From NCBI RefSeq assembly GCF_000744115.1, contig NZ_JQLG01000004.1:1365001-1429000 (forward strand): DNA of 64,000 nucleotides, given 5' to 3'. The position numbers and the translations under genes are program-made. Shown here piece by piece: positions 26,694-36,110 of this stretch; within the stretch, counting starts at the first letter, position 1, and each line of letters starts with the position of its first letter. The notes beneath the pieces are model-generated. The model had not been told where the DNA came from and did not search any database. It saw nothing but the letters and a program-made list of their open reading frames with translations. This stretch comes from Carnobacterium alterfunditum DSM 5972. Lineage in GTDB: Bacteria; Bacillota; Bacilli; Lactobacillales; Carnobacteriaceae.

Positions 26694-28211
26694 ATGAATG
26701 AATTTATCGCTACCTTTCAAGAACGTAAAGGTGAATTAGTGACAGCACTGATTGAACATATGCAATTATCATTTGTTTCATTATTTATAGCGGTCGTTAT
26801 AGCTATTCCGCTAGCAATCTACTTAACTAGACATAAAAAAATGGCAACCGTCATGATACAAATCACCTCTATTTTCCAAACTATCCCGTCACTTGCTCTT
26901 TTAGGATTGATGATACCTTTAGTAGGAATAGGAACTTTACCAGCTATTATAGCATTGGTGATTTATGCCCTGTTGCCTATTTTAAGAAATGCATATACCG
27001 GAATAATGGAAGTTGATCCATCGTTAAATGAAGCGGCAGACGCAATGGGAATGAATCGATTCAAGAAACTTATTAAAGTACAGATCCCGATTGCTATGCC
27101 GGTCATCATGGCGGGGATCCGTACTGCCATGGTGCTGATCATCGGAACTGGTACTATCGCAGCTTTAATTGGAGCCGGTGGACTAGGAAGTCTTATTCTA
27201 TTAGGGATCGATCGCGGAAATAATTATTTGATTTTATTAGGAGCGATTCCAGCAGCATTACTAGCCATCTTATTTGATTACCTTTTGAGCTTGTTTGAAA
27301 AAATCTCTTTCAAGAAAACAGTGATCACATTGGGTATTCTTAGTGTTATTATTTTAAGTTTACTAATTGTACCTTTGTTGGCGAAAGACAAAGAAGAATT
27401 GGTCATTGCTGGTAAATTAGGTGCAGAACCTGAAATTATTATGAATATGTATAAATACTTGATTGAAGAAGAAACAGATGTAGCCGTTACGCTGCAGCCG
27501 AATATGGGGAAAACAACTTTCGTATTCAACGCATTAGAATCAGGAGATATCGATATTTATACGGAATATACTGGAACGATTTTGGCAACTTTTTTAAATG
27601 AAGAAGTGACTTCAACAGATGGACAAGCTGTTTATCAACAAGCTAAGGAAGGTTTGGCGAAGCAGTATGATATGTCTTTGTTGGAACCGATGGCCTTTAA
27701 TAATACGTATACGCTTGCAGTTACTGCAGAACTAGCAGAAAAATATCAACTTGAAACTATTTCTGATTTGATTCCGATCGCAGATGAAATCAAAGCTGGC
27801 TTTACATTAGAATTTTCTGATCGTCAAGATGGGTATTTGGGAATTCAAGAGTTATATGGACTAGCTTTTGGGGATGTTCAAACAATGGAACCAAAACTGC
27901 GCTACACAGCTATTGAAACAGGGGATATTAACTTAGTTGATGCTTATTCAACAGACAGTGAACTTGCTCAATATGATCTAGTTGTTTTAGAGGATGATCG
28001 CGGCTTATTTCCACCTTATCAAGGAGCTCCTTTAATGCTGACTGAAACGTTGGCAGATTTCCCAGAATTAGATGATATTTTAAACCAATTATCTGGTGAA
28101 ATTACTGATGCAGAGATGCGGGAAATGAATTATGCTGTAAATGTTGAGGGAAAGAGCACAAGTGAAGTTGCCCAACAATTTTTAACAGAGCAAGGCTTGA
28201 TAGAAGAATAA
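26694..28211 (+). CDS. OpuC-type permease fused to substrate-binding domain
   Basis: A 505-residue fusion. Residues about 1-225 form a BPD_transp_1 permease with six membrane segments and the EAA-like loop DPSLNEAADAMGMNRFKKLIKVQIPIA-type helix; residues about 235-505 form an OpuAC/ProX-type binding domain held at the outer membrane face. Such fusions occur in Firmicute osmolyte importers and in the ergothioneine importer EgtU of pneumococci. The ligand could be a betaine, carnitine, choline or ergothioneine; I cannot decide from sequence. ATG at 26694 is used; an upstream in-frame start at 26664 lies inside opuCA. Confidence 0.88.
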   Translation: MNEFIATFQERKGELVTALIEHMQLSFVSLFIAVVIAIPLAIYLTRHKKMATVMIQITSIFQTIPSLALLGLMIPLVGIGTLPAIIALVIYALLPILRNAYTGIMEVDPSLNEAADAMGMNRFKKLIKVQIPIAMPVIMAGIRTAMVLIIGTGTIAALIGAGGLGSLILLGIDRGNNYLILLGAIPAALLAILFDYLLSLFEKISFKKTVITLGILSVIILSLLIVPLLAKDKEELVIAGKLGAEPEIIMNMYKYLIEEETDVAVTLQPNMGKTTFVFNALESGDIDIYTEYTGTILATFLNEEVTSTDGQAVYQQAKEGLAKQYDMSLLEPMAFNNTYTLAVTAELAEKYQLETISDLIPIADEIKAGFTLEFSDRQDGYLGIQELYGLAFGDVQTMEPKLRYTAIETGDINLVDAYSTDSELAQYDLVVLEDDRGLFPPYQGAPLMLTETLADFPELDDILNQLSGEITDAEMREMNYAVNVEGKSTSEVAQQFLTEQGLIEE

Positions 28212-28246
28212 AAAGCAGCTAGTATAAAGTTATAAGGGAGAGGTTT

Positions 28247-29077
28247 ATGAAAATTGGTGTATTATCAGATTTGCATATTGATACCAATCAGAAAAAACTA
28301 ACTGGAGAAGAAACGTTTTCAGAAATTGTTAGTAAACAAATCAGTCAGCAGCAGATCGATTTGATGCTGATTGCTGGCGATATCAGCAGTGATTATTTAG
28401 TATCACAACAGTTTCTAGATGAAGTGACCAATAAAAGCGGTATTCCTGTTTTATTTGTCCCAGGGAATCACGACTTTTGGTCGTTAAAAAATGGAGAAAC
28501 AGATACGAAAAAAATCTACCGATTTTTCAAAAACCAAACGAATAGTTTGTTAAATAAACCGTATATTTTGAATGATGAATGGGCAATTGTTGGAAATGCT
28601 GGATGGTATGACCATGGCTACGGAGATCAAACAAAATATACACAAGCAGAATTTAATGAAATGACATTAAGATTTGGGACATGGCAAGACAAGCGTTATG
28701 TTCATTGGGGAGAAGAAAATAGGGAGACTGCTCAATGGATGCTGGATAAGATAGAATCAGATCTTCAGTCAGTTGGGAAACGAAAGATCATCTTAATGAC
28801 GCATGTGGTTACTCATCCAAAATTCGTCGTTTCTTTGCCACATAAAATTTATGACTATTTCAATGCTTTTCTAGGAAGTTCTTCATATGAAAAGCTGTAT
28901 CAAACATACCCGATCGCTTACAGTATTATGGGACATGTCCATTATAGGAAAACTTTAGTGGACAACCAAGTAAATTACATCTGCGCTTGTTTGGGTGGAT
29001 CTAAACATTGGCTGACCAAAGATCCAGCAGCAGAAATCAGTAAAGCGATAGTGGTATTTCAATTGCCAGAAAAGTAA
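28247..29077 (+). CDS. Calcineurin-like metallophosphoesterase
   Basis: A 276-residue protein with the metallophosphoesterase motif set: SDLHID (7-12), AGDIS near 45, PGNHDFW near 72, a later HVVTHP and GHVHYRK near 230. No membrane segment or signal peptide is present, so it is cytosolic. Similar proteins act on nucleotides or cyclic nucleotides, but none can be assigned here. ATG follows GGGAGAGG. It may be co-transcribed with the osmolyte genes 35 nt upstream and ends in a strong terminator. Confidence 0.85.
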   Translation: MKIGVLSDLHIDTNQKKLTGEETFSEIVSKQISQQQIDLMLIAGDISSDYLVSQQFLDEVTNKSGIPVLFVPGNHDFWSLKNGETDTKKIYRFFKNQTNSLLNKPYILNDEWAIVGNAGWYDHGYGDQTKYTQAEFNEMTLRFGTWQDKRYVHWGEENRETAQWMLDKIESDLQSVGKRKIILMTHVVTHPKFVVSLPHKIYDYFNAFLGSSSYEKLYQTYPIAYSIMGHVHYRKTLVDNQVNYICACLGGSKHWLTKDPAAEISKAIVVFQLPEK

Positions 29078-29121
29078 AAAGTACGCAAAAAGGGTAAAAC
29101 CTTTTTGCGTACTTTTTTTTT
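29076..29121 (+). terminator. Terminator
   Basis: An 18-bp perfect stem (29076-29093 with 29100-29117) followed by T residues. Confidence 0.92.
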
Positions 29122-29157
29122 GAAAAGATAAAATCCTCCTATGCATATGAGAGTGAT

Positions 29158-29187
29158 TTGGATAGCCCGCTATATTTATGGTAAAAT
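29158..29187 (+). promoter_or_regulatory. Promoter of tex
   Basis: TTGGAT, an 18-nt spacer and TAAAAT preceded by TGG (extended -10). Confidence 0.55.
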
Positions 29188-29222
29188 AGCTAAGCAAAGT
29201 GGAACAAGAGAGGGAGAACTAC

Positions 29223-31406
29223 ATGACTGAAACAAATGAATCGATTGTATTAGATTTACTAAAAAACGAATTGAAAAGCTATTCTAAAAAGCAATTAACA
29301 ACGGTCTTAGACTTACTAGCTGAAGGCAACACTGTCCCTTTTATAGCCCGATACCGCAAAGAAATGACTGGGACTTTGGATGAAGTCCAAATACGCGAAA
29401 TAGAAGAACGTCATAATTACCTAACGAATTTAGAAAAAAGAAAAAATGATGTTTTAAGAACGATTGAAGAACAAGGGAAATTAACTCCAGAACTTGAAGA
29501 AGAAATAAAAAAGGCAGCAAAAATGCAGCTAGTGGAAGATTTGTATCGTCCATTTAAACAAAAACGTCGTACAAAAGCAACGATTGCAAAAGAAAGTGAT
29601 TTAGAACCATTAGCAGAATGGCTGTTGTCTTTTCCAAACGACAATGTACAAGCGGAAGCAGAAAAGTATATCAATAAAGAGAATAAAGTTGCAACAAGTG
29701 AGGATGCATTAACTGGAGCACACGAAATTCTGGCGGAACAAATCGGAGATGAACCTAGATATCGGACTTGGATCCGTGAGTATAGTGCTAAAAATGGGGC
29801 TATCACAGCTAAAGTTAAAAAGGTAGAAAAAGATGAAAAAGGAACTTTTGAGATGTATTATGACTACAGTGAACCGTTGTCAAAAGTAGCTTCACATCGT
29901 GTTTTAGCCATGAATCGTGGCGAAAAAGAAGATATTCTGAAAATTTCTTTTGTTTTGGATGAAAATAAAATCCATGAGTATTTAGAAAAACAATTGATCA
30001 AGCAGCCAAAATCAACAGCTGCACCGCTTATAAAGGCAGCTTACGAAGATAGTTATAAGCGATTTATCGGACCATCGATCGAACGTGAGATCCGTGCTGA
30101 ATTAACTGAAACAGCAGGAGAACAAGCCATTCATATCTTTGGCGAAAATTTACGCAATTTACTATTGCAAGCACCGCTAAAAGGTAAAATTTTATTAGGT
30201 TTGGATCCAGCATACCGCACAGGGTGTAAGTTAGCTGTTATTGATCCTACAGGTAAAGTATTATCGATCGATGTGATTTATCCGCATAAGCCGGCAGGTG
30301 TAAACGCACGTGCTGAAGCAGCTGTTAAATTCAAAGAATTAGTTGAGTCTTACCAAGTTGAAATGATTGCAATTGGAAATGGGACCGCTAGTCGTGAATC
30401 TGAAACATTTGTTGCTGAAAACTTAAAGGAAATGGGACGACAAGTTTTCTATGTTATTGTAAATGAAGCAGGTGCATCGGTCTATTCAGCCAGTAAAACA
30501 GCTCGAGAAGAATTTCCTGATTTACAAGTTGAGCAAAGAAGTGCCGTTAGTATCGCACGTCGTTTGCAAGATCCATTAGCTGAGCTTGTTAAAATCGATC
30601 CTAAATCGGTTGGAGTGGGTCAATATCAGCATGATGTTTCTCAAAAAAAATTAGAGGAACGACTTGATTTTGTAGTAGAAACGGCCGTTAACCAAGTTGG
30701 GGTAAATGTAAATACTGCCAGTGCACCTTTATTGCAACACGTAGCAGGATTAAATAAAACGACCGCAACGAATGTAGTGGCTTATCGTGAAGAAAATGGC
30801 CGGTTTGAGAGCCGTGCTCAATTGAAGAAAGTTTCTCGCTTAGGTCCAAAAGCTTATGAACAAGCAGTCGGGTTCTTGCGCATCATTGGTGGGAAAAATG
30901 TATTAGATAACACTGGGATTCATCCTGAAACCTACAAAGAAGCAAAACAAATTATTGAATTAGCAGGATTAGCTTTGTCAGATGTAGGTAGTATGGAAGC
31001 CAAAAAAGTTCTAGAAAAAATGGATCTAGCAGTATTAACTGATCAAGTTGGTCTAGGTAAGGAAACGGTAAAAGATATGGTGCAAGCTTTGTCAAAACCT
31101 GGCCGTGACTTACGTGATGAATTAGCTGCACCATTGTTGCGCACAGATGTCTTAAGCATGGAAGATCTAATACCAGGTATGGAATTAGAAGGTACTGTCA
31201 GAAATGTTGTTGATTTTGGCGCCTTTGTAGACATAGGGGTTAAACAAGACGGGATGGTCCACATTTCTAAACTAAGCAAAGGGTACGTCCAACATCCAAC
31301 AAATGTTGTTTCAGTCGGAGATGTTGTAACTGTTTGGGTCGATAACGTGGATCTGAAAAAAGGACGAATTGCTCTAACGATGTTGAAACCAAAAGAACAA
31401 AAATAG
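29223..31406 (+). CDS. tex: Tex-type RNA-binding transcription accessory protein
   Basis: A 727-residue Tex protein, a conserved nucleic-acid-binding factor linked to transcription and required for toxin expression in some species. Order of domains: an N-terminal helical part with TVPFIARYRKE, a YqgF/RNase H-like domain (LLGLDPAYRTGCKLAV near 330), a helix-hairpin-helix segment (VGVNVNTASAPLL..VAGLNKTTA near 490-520) and a C-terminal S1 domain (GMELEGTVRNVVDFGAFVDIG near 645-665). ATG at 29223 after AGGGAG is preferred over GTG at 29199. It is the first gene of a likely cluster with sprT. Confidence 0.95.
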   Translation: MTETNESIVLDLLKNELKSYSKKQLTTVLDLLAEGNTVPFIARYRKEMTGTLDEVQIREIEERHNYLTNLEKRKNDVLRTIEEQGKLTPELEEEIKKAAKMQLVEDLYRPFKQKRRTKATIAKESDLEPLAEWLLSFPNDNVQAEAEKYINKENKVATSEDALTGAHEILAEQIGDEPRYRTWIREYSAKNGAITAKVKKVEKDEKGTFEMYYDYSEPLSKVASHRVLAMNRGEKEDILKISFVLDENKIHEYLEKQLIKQPKSTAAPLIKAAYEDSYKRFIGPSIEREIRAELTETAGEQAIHIFGENLRNLLLQAPLKGKILLGLDPAYRTGCKLAVIDPTGKVLSIDVIYPHKPAGVNARAEAAVKFKELVESYQVEMIAIGNGTASRESETFVAENLKEMGRQVFYVIVNEAGASVYSASKTAREEFPDLQVEQRSAVSIARRLQDPLAELVKIDPKSVGVGQYQHDVSQKKLEERLDFVVETAVNQVGVNVNTASAPLLQHVAGLNKTTATNVVAYREENGRFESRAQLKKVSRLGPKAYEQAVGFLRIIGGKNVLDNTGIHPETYKEAKQIIELAGLALSDVGSMEAKKVLEKMDLAVLTDQVGLGKETVKDMVQALSKPGRDLRDELAAPLLRTDVLSMEDLIPGMELEGTVRNVVDFGAFVDIGVKQDGMVHISKLSKGYVQHPTNVVSVGDVVTVWVDNVDLKKGRIALTMLKPKEQK

Positions 31407-31435
31407 AAATATCTTAGTATAATCATTCAAACATA

Positions 31436-31470
31436 GAAAGGGGTTGGGATTTTTTCTCAATTCCTTTTTC
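31436..31470 (+). terminator. Probable terminator after tex
   Basis: Stem GAAAGGGGTTG.../...CAATTCCTTTTTC around a T-rich loop. It resembles the terminator at 45891-45927 in sequence. Confidence 0.6.
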
Positions 31471-31574
31471 GTGATGGCTTACATTTGTAGAACAGTTTGC
31501 AAACTTGTAAAATAAAACATAAAGAAACTGTTGGAAAAGTGAAAACTAAGATTTAATTAAAAGGAAGAATGTAT

Positions 31575-32030
31575 ATGAATCAAGACGAACTACAGGTATT
31601 AGTGGAAAAGATATCACGCGATTGCTTTGGGCTGCCTTTTCAGCATCAAGCAGTATTTAATAATCGTTTGCGTACAACAGGGGGACGTTACCATTTAAAT
31701 TCCCATAATCTAGATTTCAATCCTAAAATTCTTGAAACCTTTGGAACAGGTGAATTTTTAGGAGTGATCAAGCATGAACTTTGCCATTATCATCTGCATT
31801 TATTGGGCAAAGGCTTTCAACATAAAGACAAAGAATTTAAATGGTTATTAGCAGAAGTCGGTGGTTCGAGATTTGTAAAATCATTAAACGAGAAGGCTAA
31901 ACCAGTAAAGAAAAGAATCCTTTATCAATGTCAAGGTTGTTCACAGTTTATCTATCGACAGCGTAAAGTTAATACTCAAAAGTACGTTTGTGGCCAATGC
32001 AAAGGAAAGTTAACGCATATTGAGATTTGA
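31575..32030 (+). CDS. sprT: SprT-like metalloprotein
   Basis: A 151-residue SprT-family protein. The zinc motif HELCH is at residues 67-71 (HELCHYHLH), and a C-terminal zinc ribbon CQGC...CGQC spans about residues 113-141. Bacterial SprT is related to the DNA-protein crosslink protease Spartan, but its bacterial substrate is not established. The family length is about 150. ATG at 31575 sits seven nt after AGGAAG; the ATG six nt earlier is too close. It lies between tex and the beta-helix gene. Confidence 0.9.
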   Translation: MNQDELQVLVEKISRDCFGLPFQHQAVFNNRLRTTGGRYHLNSHNLDFNPKILETFGTGEFLGVIKHELCHYHLHLLGKGFQHKDKEFKWLLAEVGGSRFVKSLNEKAKPVKKRILYQCQGCSQFIYRQRKVNTQKYVCGQCKGKLTHIEI

Positions 32031-32064
32031 AAAATAGGATAGGGAACTTTAAGGGGTGAAGAGA

Positions 32065-33474
32065 ATGGATCAAGAACAAATCATTCAGCAAAAATTAACG
32101 TCTATTTTCCCTGCATATGGCAGCCCGATAAAAAAATTAGAAGCTGTTGATAAAACGGAAAAACTTTTCCGAACTTTAACAGGAAGTTTGGCAAAACAAA
32201 AATCCAGTTGGTTAAGCGTAAATGCACTCAGCTATGAGAAAAACGATTTTATGACAGAACCACCAGTTTTAGTAAGTAAAGCAGGAAATGTTTTTCCTCT
32301 TTGGAAAATGGTATTGGATTTTGAAATGACTTGGTTAAAAAAAAGGACAAAAACAGTTTCTATTCTTGATTATGGTGCAGTGGGAGATGGGAAAAAAGAT
32401 TGCACAAAATCCTTTGAAAAAGCTATTTCCAAGGGATTTAGACGTGTGGTCATACCTCCTGGAGAATACATTGTTAGAGGGATAGAACTCCCTTCTCATA
32501 CTGAATTGATCGGAAGCGGCATAAATCAGACCGTTCTTATTTTGCATCAGAATGCTCCAAAAAAAACACGTTTGATCACCAACAAGCATCATTTAAATGG
32601 GGATCATCATATTTATATCGAAGGAATGAGTTTAGATTGGAATGTCAAAAGATTGAGCAGCACTGAAAAAACTGCTAGTGGAGGAACTTACTCAAGCGGG
32701 ATCACGTTAGCTCAAGTAACATATGCCATGATCCGTAATGTCAATATAACTGATCCAGGTTTGCACGGCGTCGATGTTACCGCAACACTTTATAATTACG
32801 CAGGAGATGGCCGTAGAGCAAATGGAGGCAGTCGGTATGTTTGGATCGATCAAATAAAAACTAGTGGATTTGGTGATGATGGGATCACCACACACCATAG
32901 TGATTATATTTTTATTTCTAATTCTTATGCCCATCATCCTAGTGGCCGTTCGCATAAAAAAGGCTACTCCAATTCAAATGGAATTGAGGTGGATGACGGA
33001 TCGCAACATGTCACTTTGGTGAATAATCATACAGCTTTTTGTTTTGGAGGAATCGAGATAAAAGCTCATGAAACAAGTTCTGCCGCATCCGATATTCAAA
33101 TCATTGGTCATCTTTCGGAACATGATAATCGTTCTTACAATTTTAGACACATTGGTCACCATCAAGGAGACGATGCTTATTCCAAAACAGCATTTGGTAT
33201 ACGGGGAACTTTTCTTGCCGCTTGTTATCCACAATTAACAGAGCTTTACACAGCTTCTACCCCAAGAGCATTGGTTATATCAGCCTACCAAAAAGTAGCC
33301 ATTCACCATTTCTTTGCTGTAACCAAACAAGAGGATCGCTCAGATAAAATCGCCTTATCAATCCAATATCGTGCAGGAGAAGTAGCAATCAAAGAAGTTC
33401 GTCTAAAAAATTATGAACAAGCAATAAAATCTGTTCGTATTGGAAAAGAAACCGGTAGAGTATATATGGATTGA
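32065..33474 (+). CDS. Right-handed beta-helix (pectate-lyase-like) protein
   Basis: A 469-residue protein. The segment DYGAVGDGKKDCTKSFEKAI (about residues 105-124) is the start of a Pectate_lyase_3/GH28-type right-handed beta-helix, followed by VVIPPGEYIV and many short strand repeats. There is no signal peptide or membrane segment, so it appears cytosolic unless exported otherwise. The middle is rich in His and Asp (DDGITTHHSDYIFIS, AHHPSGRSHKKG, HIGHHQGDD). This could bind metal or form a polar sugar-binding groove. Related domains act on uronic-acid polysaccharides or occur in phage tail spikes. I cannot assign a substrate. ATG at 32065 follows AAGGGGTG. Confidence 0.72.
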   Translation: MDQEQIIQQKLTSIFPAYGSPIKKLEAVDKTEKLFRTLTGSLAKQKSSWLSVNALSYEKNDFMTEPPVLVSKAGNVFPLWKMVLDFEMTWLKKRTKTVSILDYGAVGDGKKDCTKSFEKAISKGFRRVVIPPGEYIVRGIELPSHTELIGSGINQTVLILHQNAPKKTRLITNKHHLNGDHHIYIEGMSLDWNVKRLSSTEKTASGGTYSSGITLAQVTYAMIRNVNITDPGLHGVDVTATLYNYAGDGRRANGGSRYVWIDQIKTSGFGDDGITTHHSDYIFISNSYAHHPSGRSHKKGYSNSNGIEVDDGSQHVTLVNNHTAFCFGGIEIKAHETSSAASDIQIIGHLSEHDNRSYNFRHIGHHQGDDAYSKTAFGIRGTFLAACYPQLTELYTASTPRALVISAYQKVAIHHFFAVTKQEDRSDKIALSIQYRAGEVAIKEVRLKNYEQAIKSVRIGKETGRVYMD

Positions 33475-33574
33475 TATAGGGTAGGATATAGCTAGCCAAT
33501 ATCGTGAAATCTCTATATTTACACTGATTTTATGTTATGATTAACGGGAATAAATTAAAGATAGGGGAAGAGTA

Positions 33575-35044
33575 ATGAATACGATACATCCAGATGACAG
33601 TTGGGCATTACACACTGATCTATACCAAATAAATATGATAAAGACCTATTGGGAATTAGGAAAATCAGATTCTCATGCGGTTTTTGAAGCATATTATAGA
33701 AATAACCCTTTTCAAAGCGGCTATGCTATTTTTGCTGGCTTAGAACGTGTGATCAATTACATTCAAAAATTGAAATTCACAAAGAGTGATATCGATTATT
33801 TAAGAAGTTTAGCTACTTATCCTGAAGAATTTTTAGATTACTTAGGAAAATTCAAATTTAGAGGAACGATCCGCTCCATGATTGAAGGGGAAGTTGTTTT
33901 TGCAGGTGAACCGCTCATTCAAGTGGAGGGACCATTAGCCGATTGTCAATTGGTAGAAACGGCTATTTTAAATATTTTGAATTATCAGACTTTGATTGCA
34001 ACTAAAGCCGCTAATATCAAATCGATCGTAAAAGATGAACCAGTATTAGAATTTGGAACTAGAAGAGCGCAAGAAATGGACGCTGCTATTTGGGGAACAA
34101 GAGCAGCATATATTGGCGGATGCGACGCTACCAGCAATACACGTGCGGGTAAGATTTTTGGGATCCCAGTCAGTGGAACGCATGCTCATTCATTAGTGCA
34201 AGTTTATCGAAATGATTATGATGCTTTTATGGCATATGCTACAACGCATAAAGATAGTGTGTTTTTAGTGGATACGTACGATACTTTAAGATCCGGTGTT
34301 CCAAATGCTATTCGAGTTGCAAAAGAACTAGGCGATAAAATGAACTTTTTAGGTGTACGTATTGATAGCGGTGATATGGCATATATTTCAAAACGGGTAC
34401 GCCAACAGCTTGATGATGCAGGCTTTACTGAAGCAAAAATATATGCATCAAATGATTTAGATGAAAAAACAATTTTAAATTTAAAAATGCAAGGTGCCCG
34501 CATTGATGTTTGGGGTGTGGGAACAAAATTGATCACGGCTTATGATCAACCTGCTTTGGGAGCTGTTTATAAATTAGTTTCTATTGAAGATGAGCAAGGA
34601 AATATGGTAGATACATTGAAGCTTTCCAGTAACGCTGAAAAAGTTTCCACCCCCGGAAAAAAACAGGTGTGGCGTATTACCAAAAATGATGGTGGAAAGT
34701 CTCAAGGAGATTATATTACACTATGGGAAGAAAGACCGGATCAAAAAGAAGAGTTGTTTATGTTCCATCCCGTTCACACCTACATTAATAAAACAGTAAC
34801 CGATTTTAGCGCTAGACCCTTATTAAAAGACATTTTTGTGGATGGAAAATTAGTGTATGACCTGCCGAAATTAATCGAAATCAAAATGTATGCTAAAAAC
34901 AGCTTAGGTATGCTCTGGGAAGAATACAAGCGTAACCTGAATCCAGAAGGTTATCCAGTAGATTTATCACAAGCTGCTTACGATCATAAAATCAAGTCTA
35001 TTGAAAATGCACGTGATAATGTAAAGCGATTTTCTGAAAAATAG
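33575..35044 (+). CDS. pncB: Nicotinate phosphoribosyltransferase PncB
   Basis: Forms nicotinate mononucleotide from nicotinate, PRPP and ATP, the entry to NAD salvage. The 489-residue length and motifs match the PncB type of Firmicutes: LHTDLYQINMIKTYW at the N-terminus, EFGTRRAQEMDAA near 158-170 with the phosphoribosyltransferase loop, GTHAHS near 206 with the phosphorylated-His region, and RIDSGD near 262. ATG follows AGGGGAAGAG. It is followed by nadE after 114 nt, pairing the first and last salvage steps. Confidence 0.94.
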   Translation: MNTIHPDDSWALHTDLYQINMIKTYWELGKSDSHAVFEAYYRNNPFQSGYAIFAGLERVINYIQKLKFTKSDIDYLRSLATYPEEFLDYLGKFKFRGTIRSMIEGEVVFAGEPLIQVEGPLADCQLVETAILNILNYQTLIATKAANIKSIVKDEPVLEFGTRRAQEMDAAIWGTRAAYIGGCDATSNTRAGKIFGIPVSGTHAHSLVQVYRNDYDAFMAYATTHKDSVFLVDTYDTLRSGVPNAIRVAKELGDKMNFLGVRIDSGDMAYISKRVRQQLDDAGFTEAKIYASNDLDEKTILNLKMQGARIDVWGVGTKLITAYDQPALGAVYKLVSIEDEQGNMVDTLKLSSNAEKVSTPGKKQVWRITKNDGGKSQGDYITLWEERPDQKEELFMFHPVHTYINKTVTDFSARPLLKDIFVDGKLVYDLPKLIEIKMYAKNSLGMLWEEYKRNLNPEGYPVDLSQAAYDHKIKSIENARDNVKRFSEK

Positions 35045-35158
35045 TGCAAAGTAGATCATTAAATAGTCTCAACCTCTTGAACTAAAAAATAATAGAGTCA
35101 TGGAGGAAATCATGCAATACTCCATTTAACGATCAATCGAAGAGAAGAGGATGCAGAT

Positions 35159-35986
35159 ATGTCAAAATTAAAAGAACAAATTATTAAAGAAATGCGTGTT
35201 GATCCATCTATTGATCCAAAAGTTGAAATCCAAAAAAGTGTCGATTTTTTGAAAGACTATTTGAAAAAGCATTTATTTTTAAAAACGTTGGTACTCGGTA
35301 TCAGCGGAGGACAGGACTCAACATTAGTCGGAAAATTAAGCCAATTGGCTATAATTGAATTGCGAGAAGAGACTGGCGATAACGAATACCAATTTATTGC
35401 TATACGTCTTCCTTACGGCGAACAAGCAGATGAAAAAGATGCTATGGATGCCATTGAGTTCATCGGGGCAGATAAAATCGTTAAAGTAAACGTTAAGCCC
35501 AGCGTAGATGCAACAGTACAGACACTAGAAGATGGAGGCATATCCATTAGTGATTTTGTTAAAGGAAATATCAAGGCTCGTCAACGTATGATCATTCAAT
35601 ATGCTATAGCTGGAAGTCATAACGGAGCTGTAGTAGGAACGGATCACTCTGCGGAAGCTGTTACCGGATTTTATACAAAATTTGGCGATGGTGGGACAGA
35701 TATCAATCCAATCTTTAGATTAAATAAACGTCAAGGAAAAGCCCTATTAAAAGAACTGAGAGCTCCTAAAGAGCTATACGAAAAAATACCTACGGCTGAT
35801 CTAGAAGAAGATAAACCCTCTTTACCAGATGAAAAAGCCTTAGGTGTGACCTATGATCAAATTGATGATTATTTAGAAGGCAAAGAAGTACCAAAAGAAG
35901 CAGCTCAAAAAATTGAAAGCTGGTTCTTAAAAACAAACCATAAACGTCACTTACCGATTACGATATTTGATGATTTTTGGAAATGA
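35159..35986 (+). CDS. nadE: NH3-dependent NAD+ synthetase NadE
   Basis: Amidates deamido-NAD to NAD using ATP and ammonia. A 275-residue enzyme without a glutaminase domain, hence the ammonia type. The PP-loop SGGQDST is at 49-55; [20 protein letters not shown] near 160-180 is the nucleotide and NaAD-binding segment. The C-terminal NHKRHLP is typical. AAGAGG precedes the ATG. With pncB it completes a salvage route that also needs NadD, not in this window. Confidence 0.96.
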   Translation: MSKLKEQIIKEMRVDPSIDPKVEIQKSVDFLKDYLKKHLFLKTLVLGISGGQDSTLVGKLSQLAIIELREETGDNEYQFIAIRLPYGEQADEKDAMDAIEFIGADKIVKVNVKPSVDATVQTLEDGGISISDFVKGNIKARQRMIIQYAIAGSHNGAVVGTDHSAEAVTGFYTKFGDGGTDINPIFRLNKRQGKALLKELRAPKELYEKIPTADLEEDKPSLPDEKALGVTYDQIDDYLEGKEVPKEAAQKIESWFLKTNHKRHLPITIFDDFWK

Positions 35987-36017
35987 AGGTTAATTTTATA
36001 AAGAATAAAGACCGATA

Positions 36018-36047
36018 AAAGGCTGGAACATAAATTCCAGCTTTTTT
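36018..36047 (+). terminator. Terminator of pncB-nadE
   Basis: Stem AAAGGCTGGAA/TTCCAGCTTT with a 6-nt loop and T run. Confidence 0.88.
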
Positions 36048-36110
36048 GTTATTGTAAATTCGGTAATTTTTTATAGCTTTTTTCAAAAATTAGACAAGGA
36101 GGTGAAAGGG

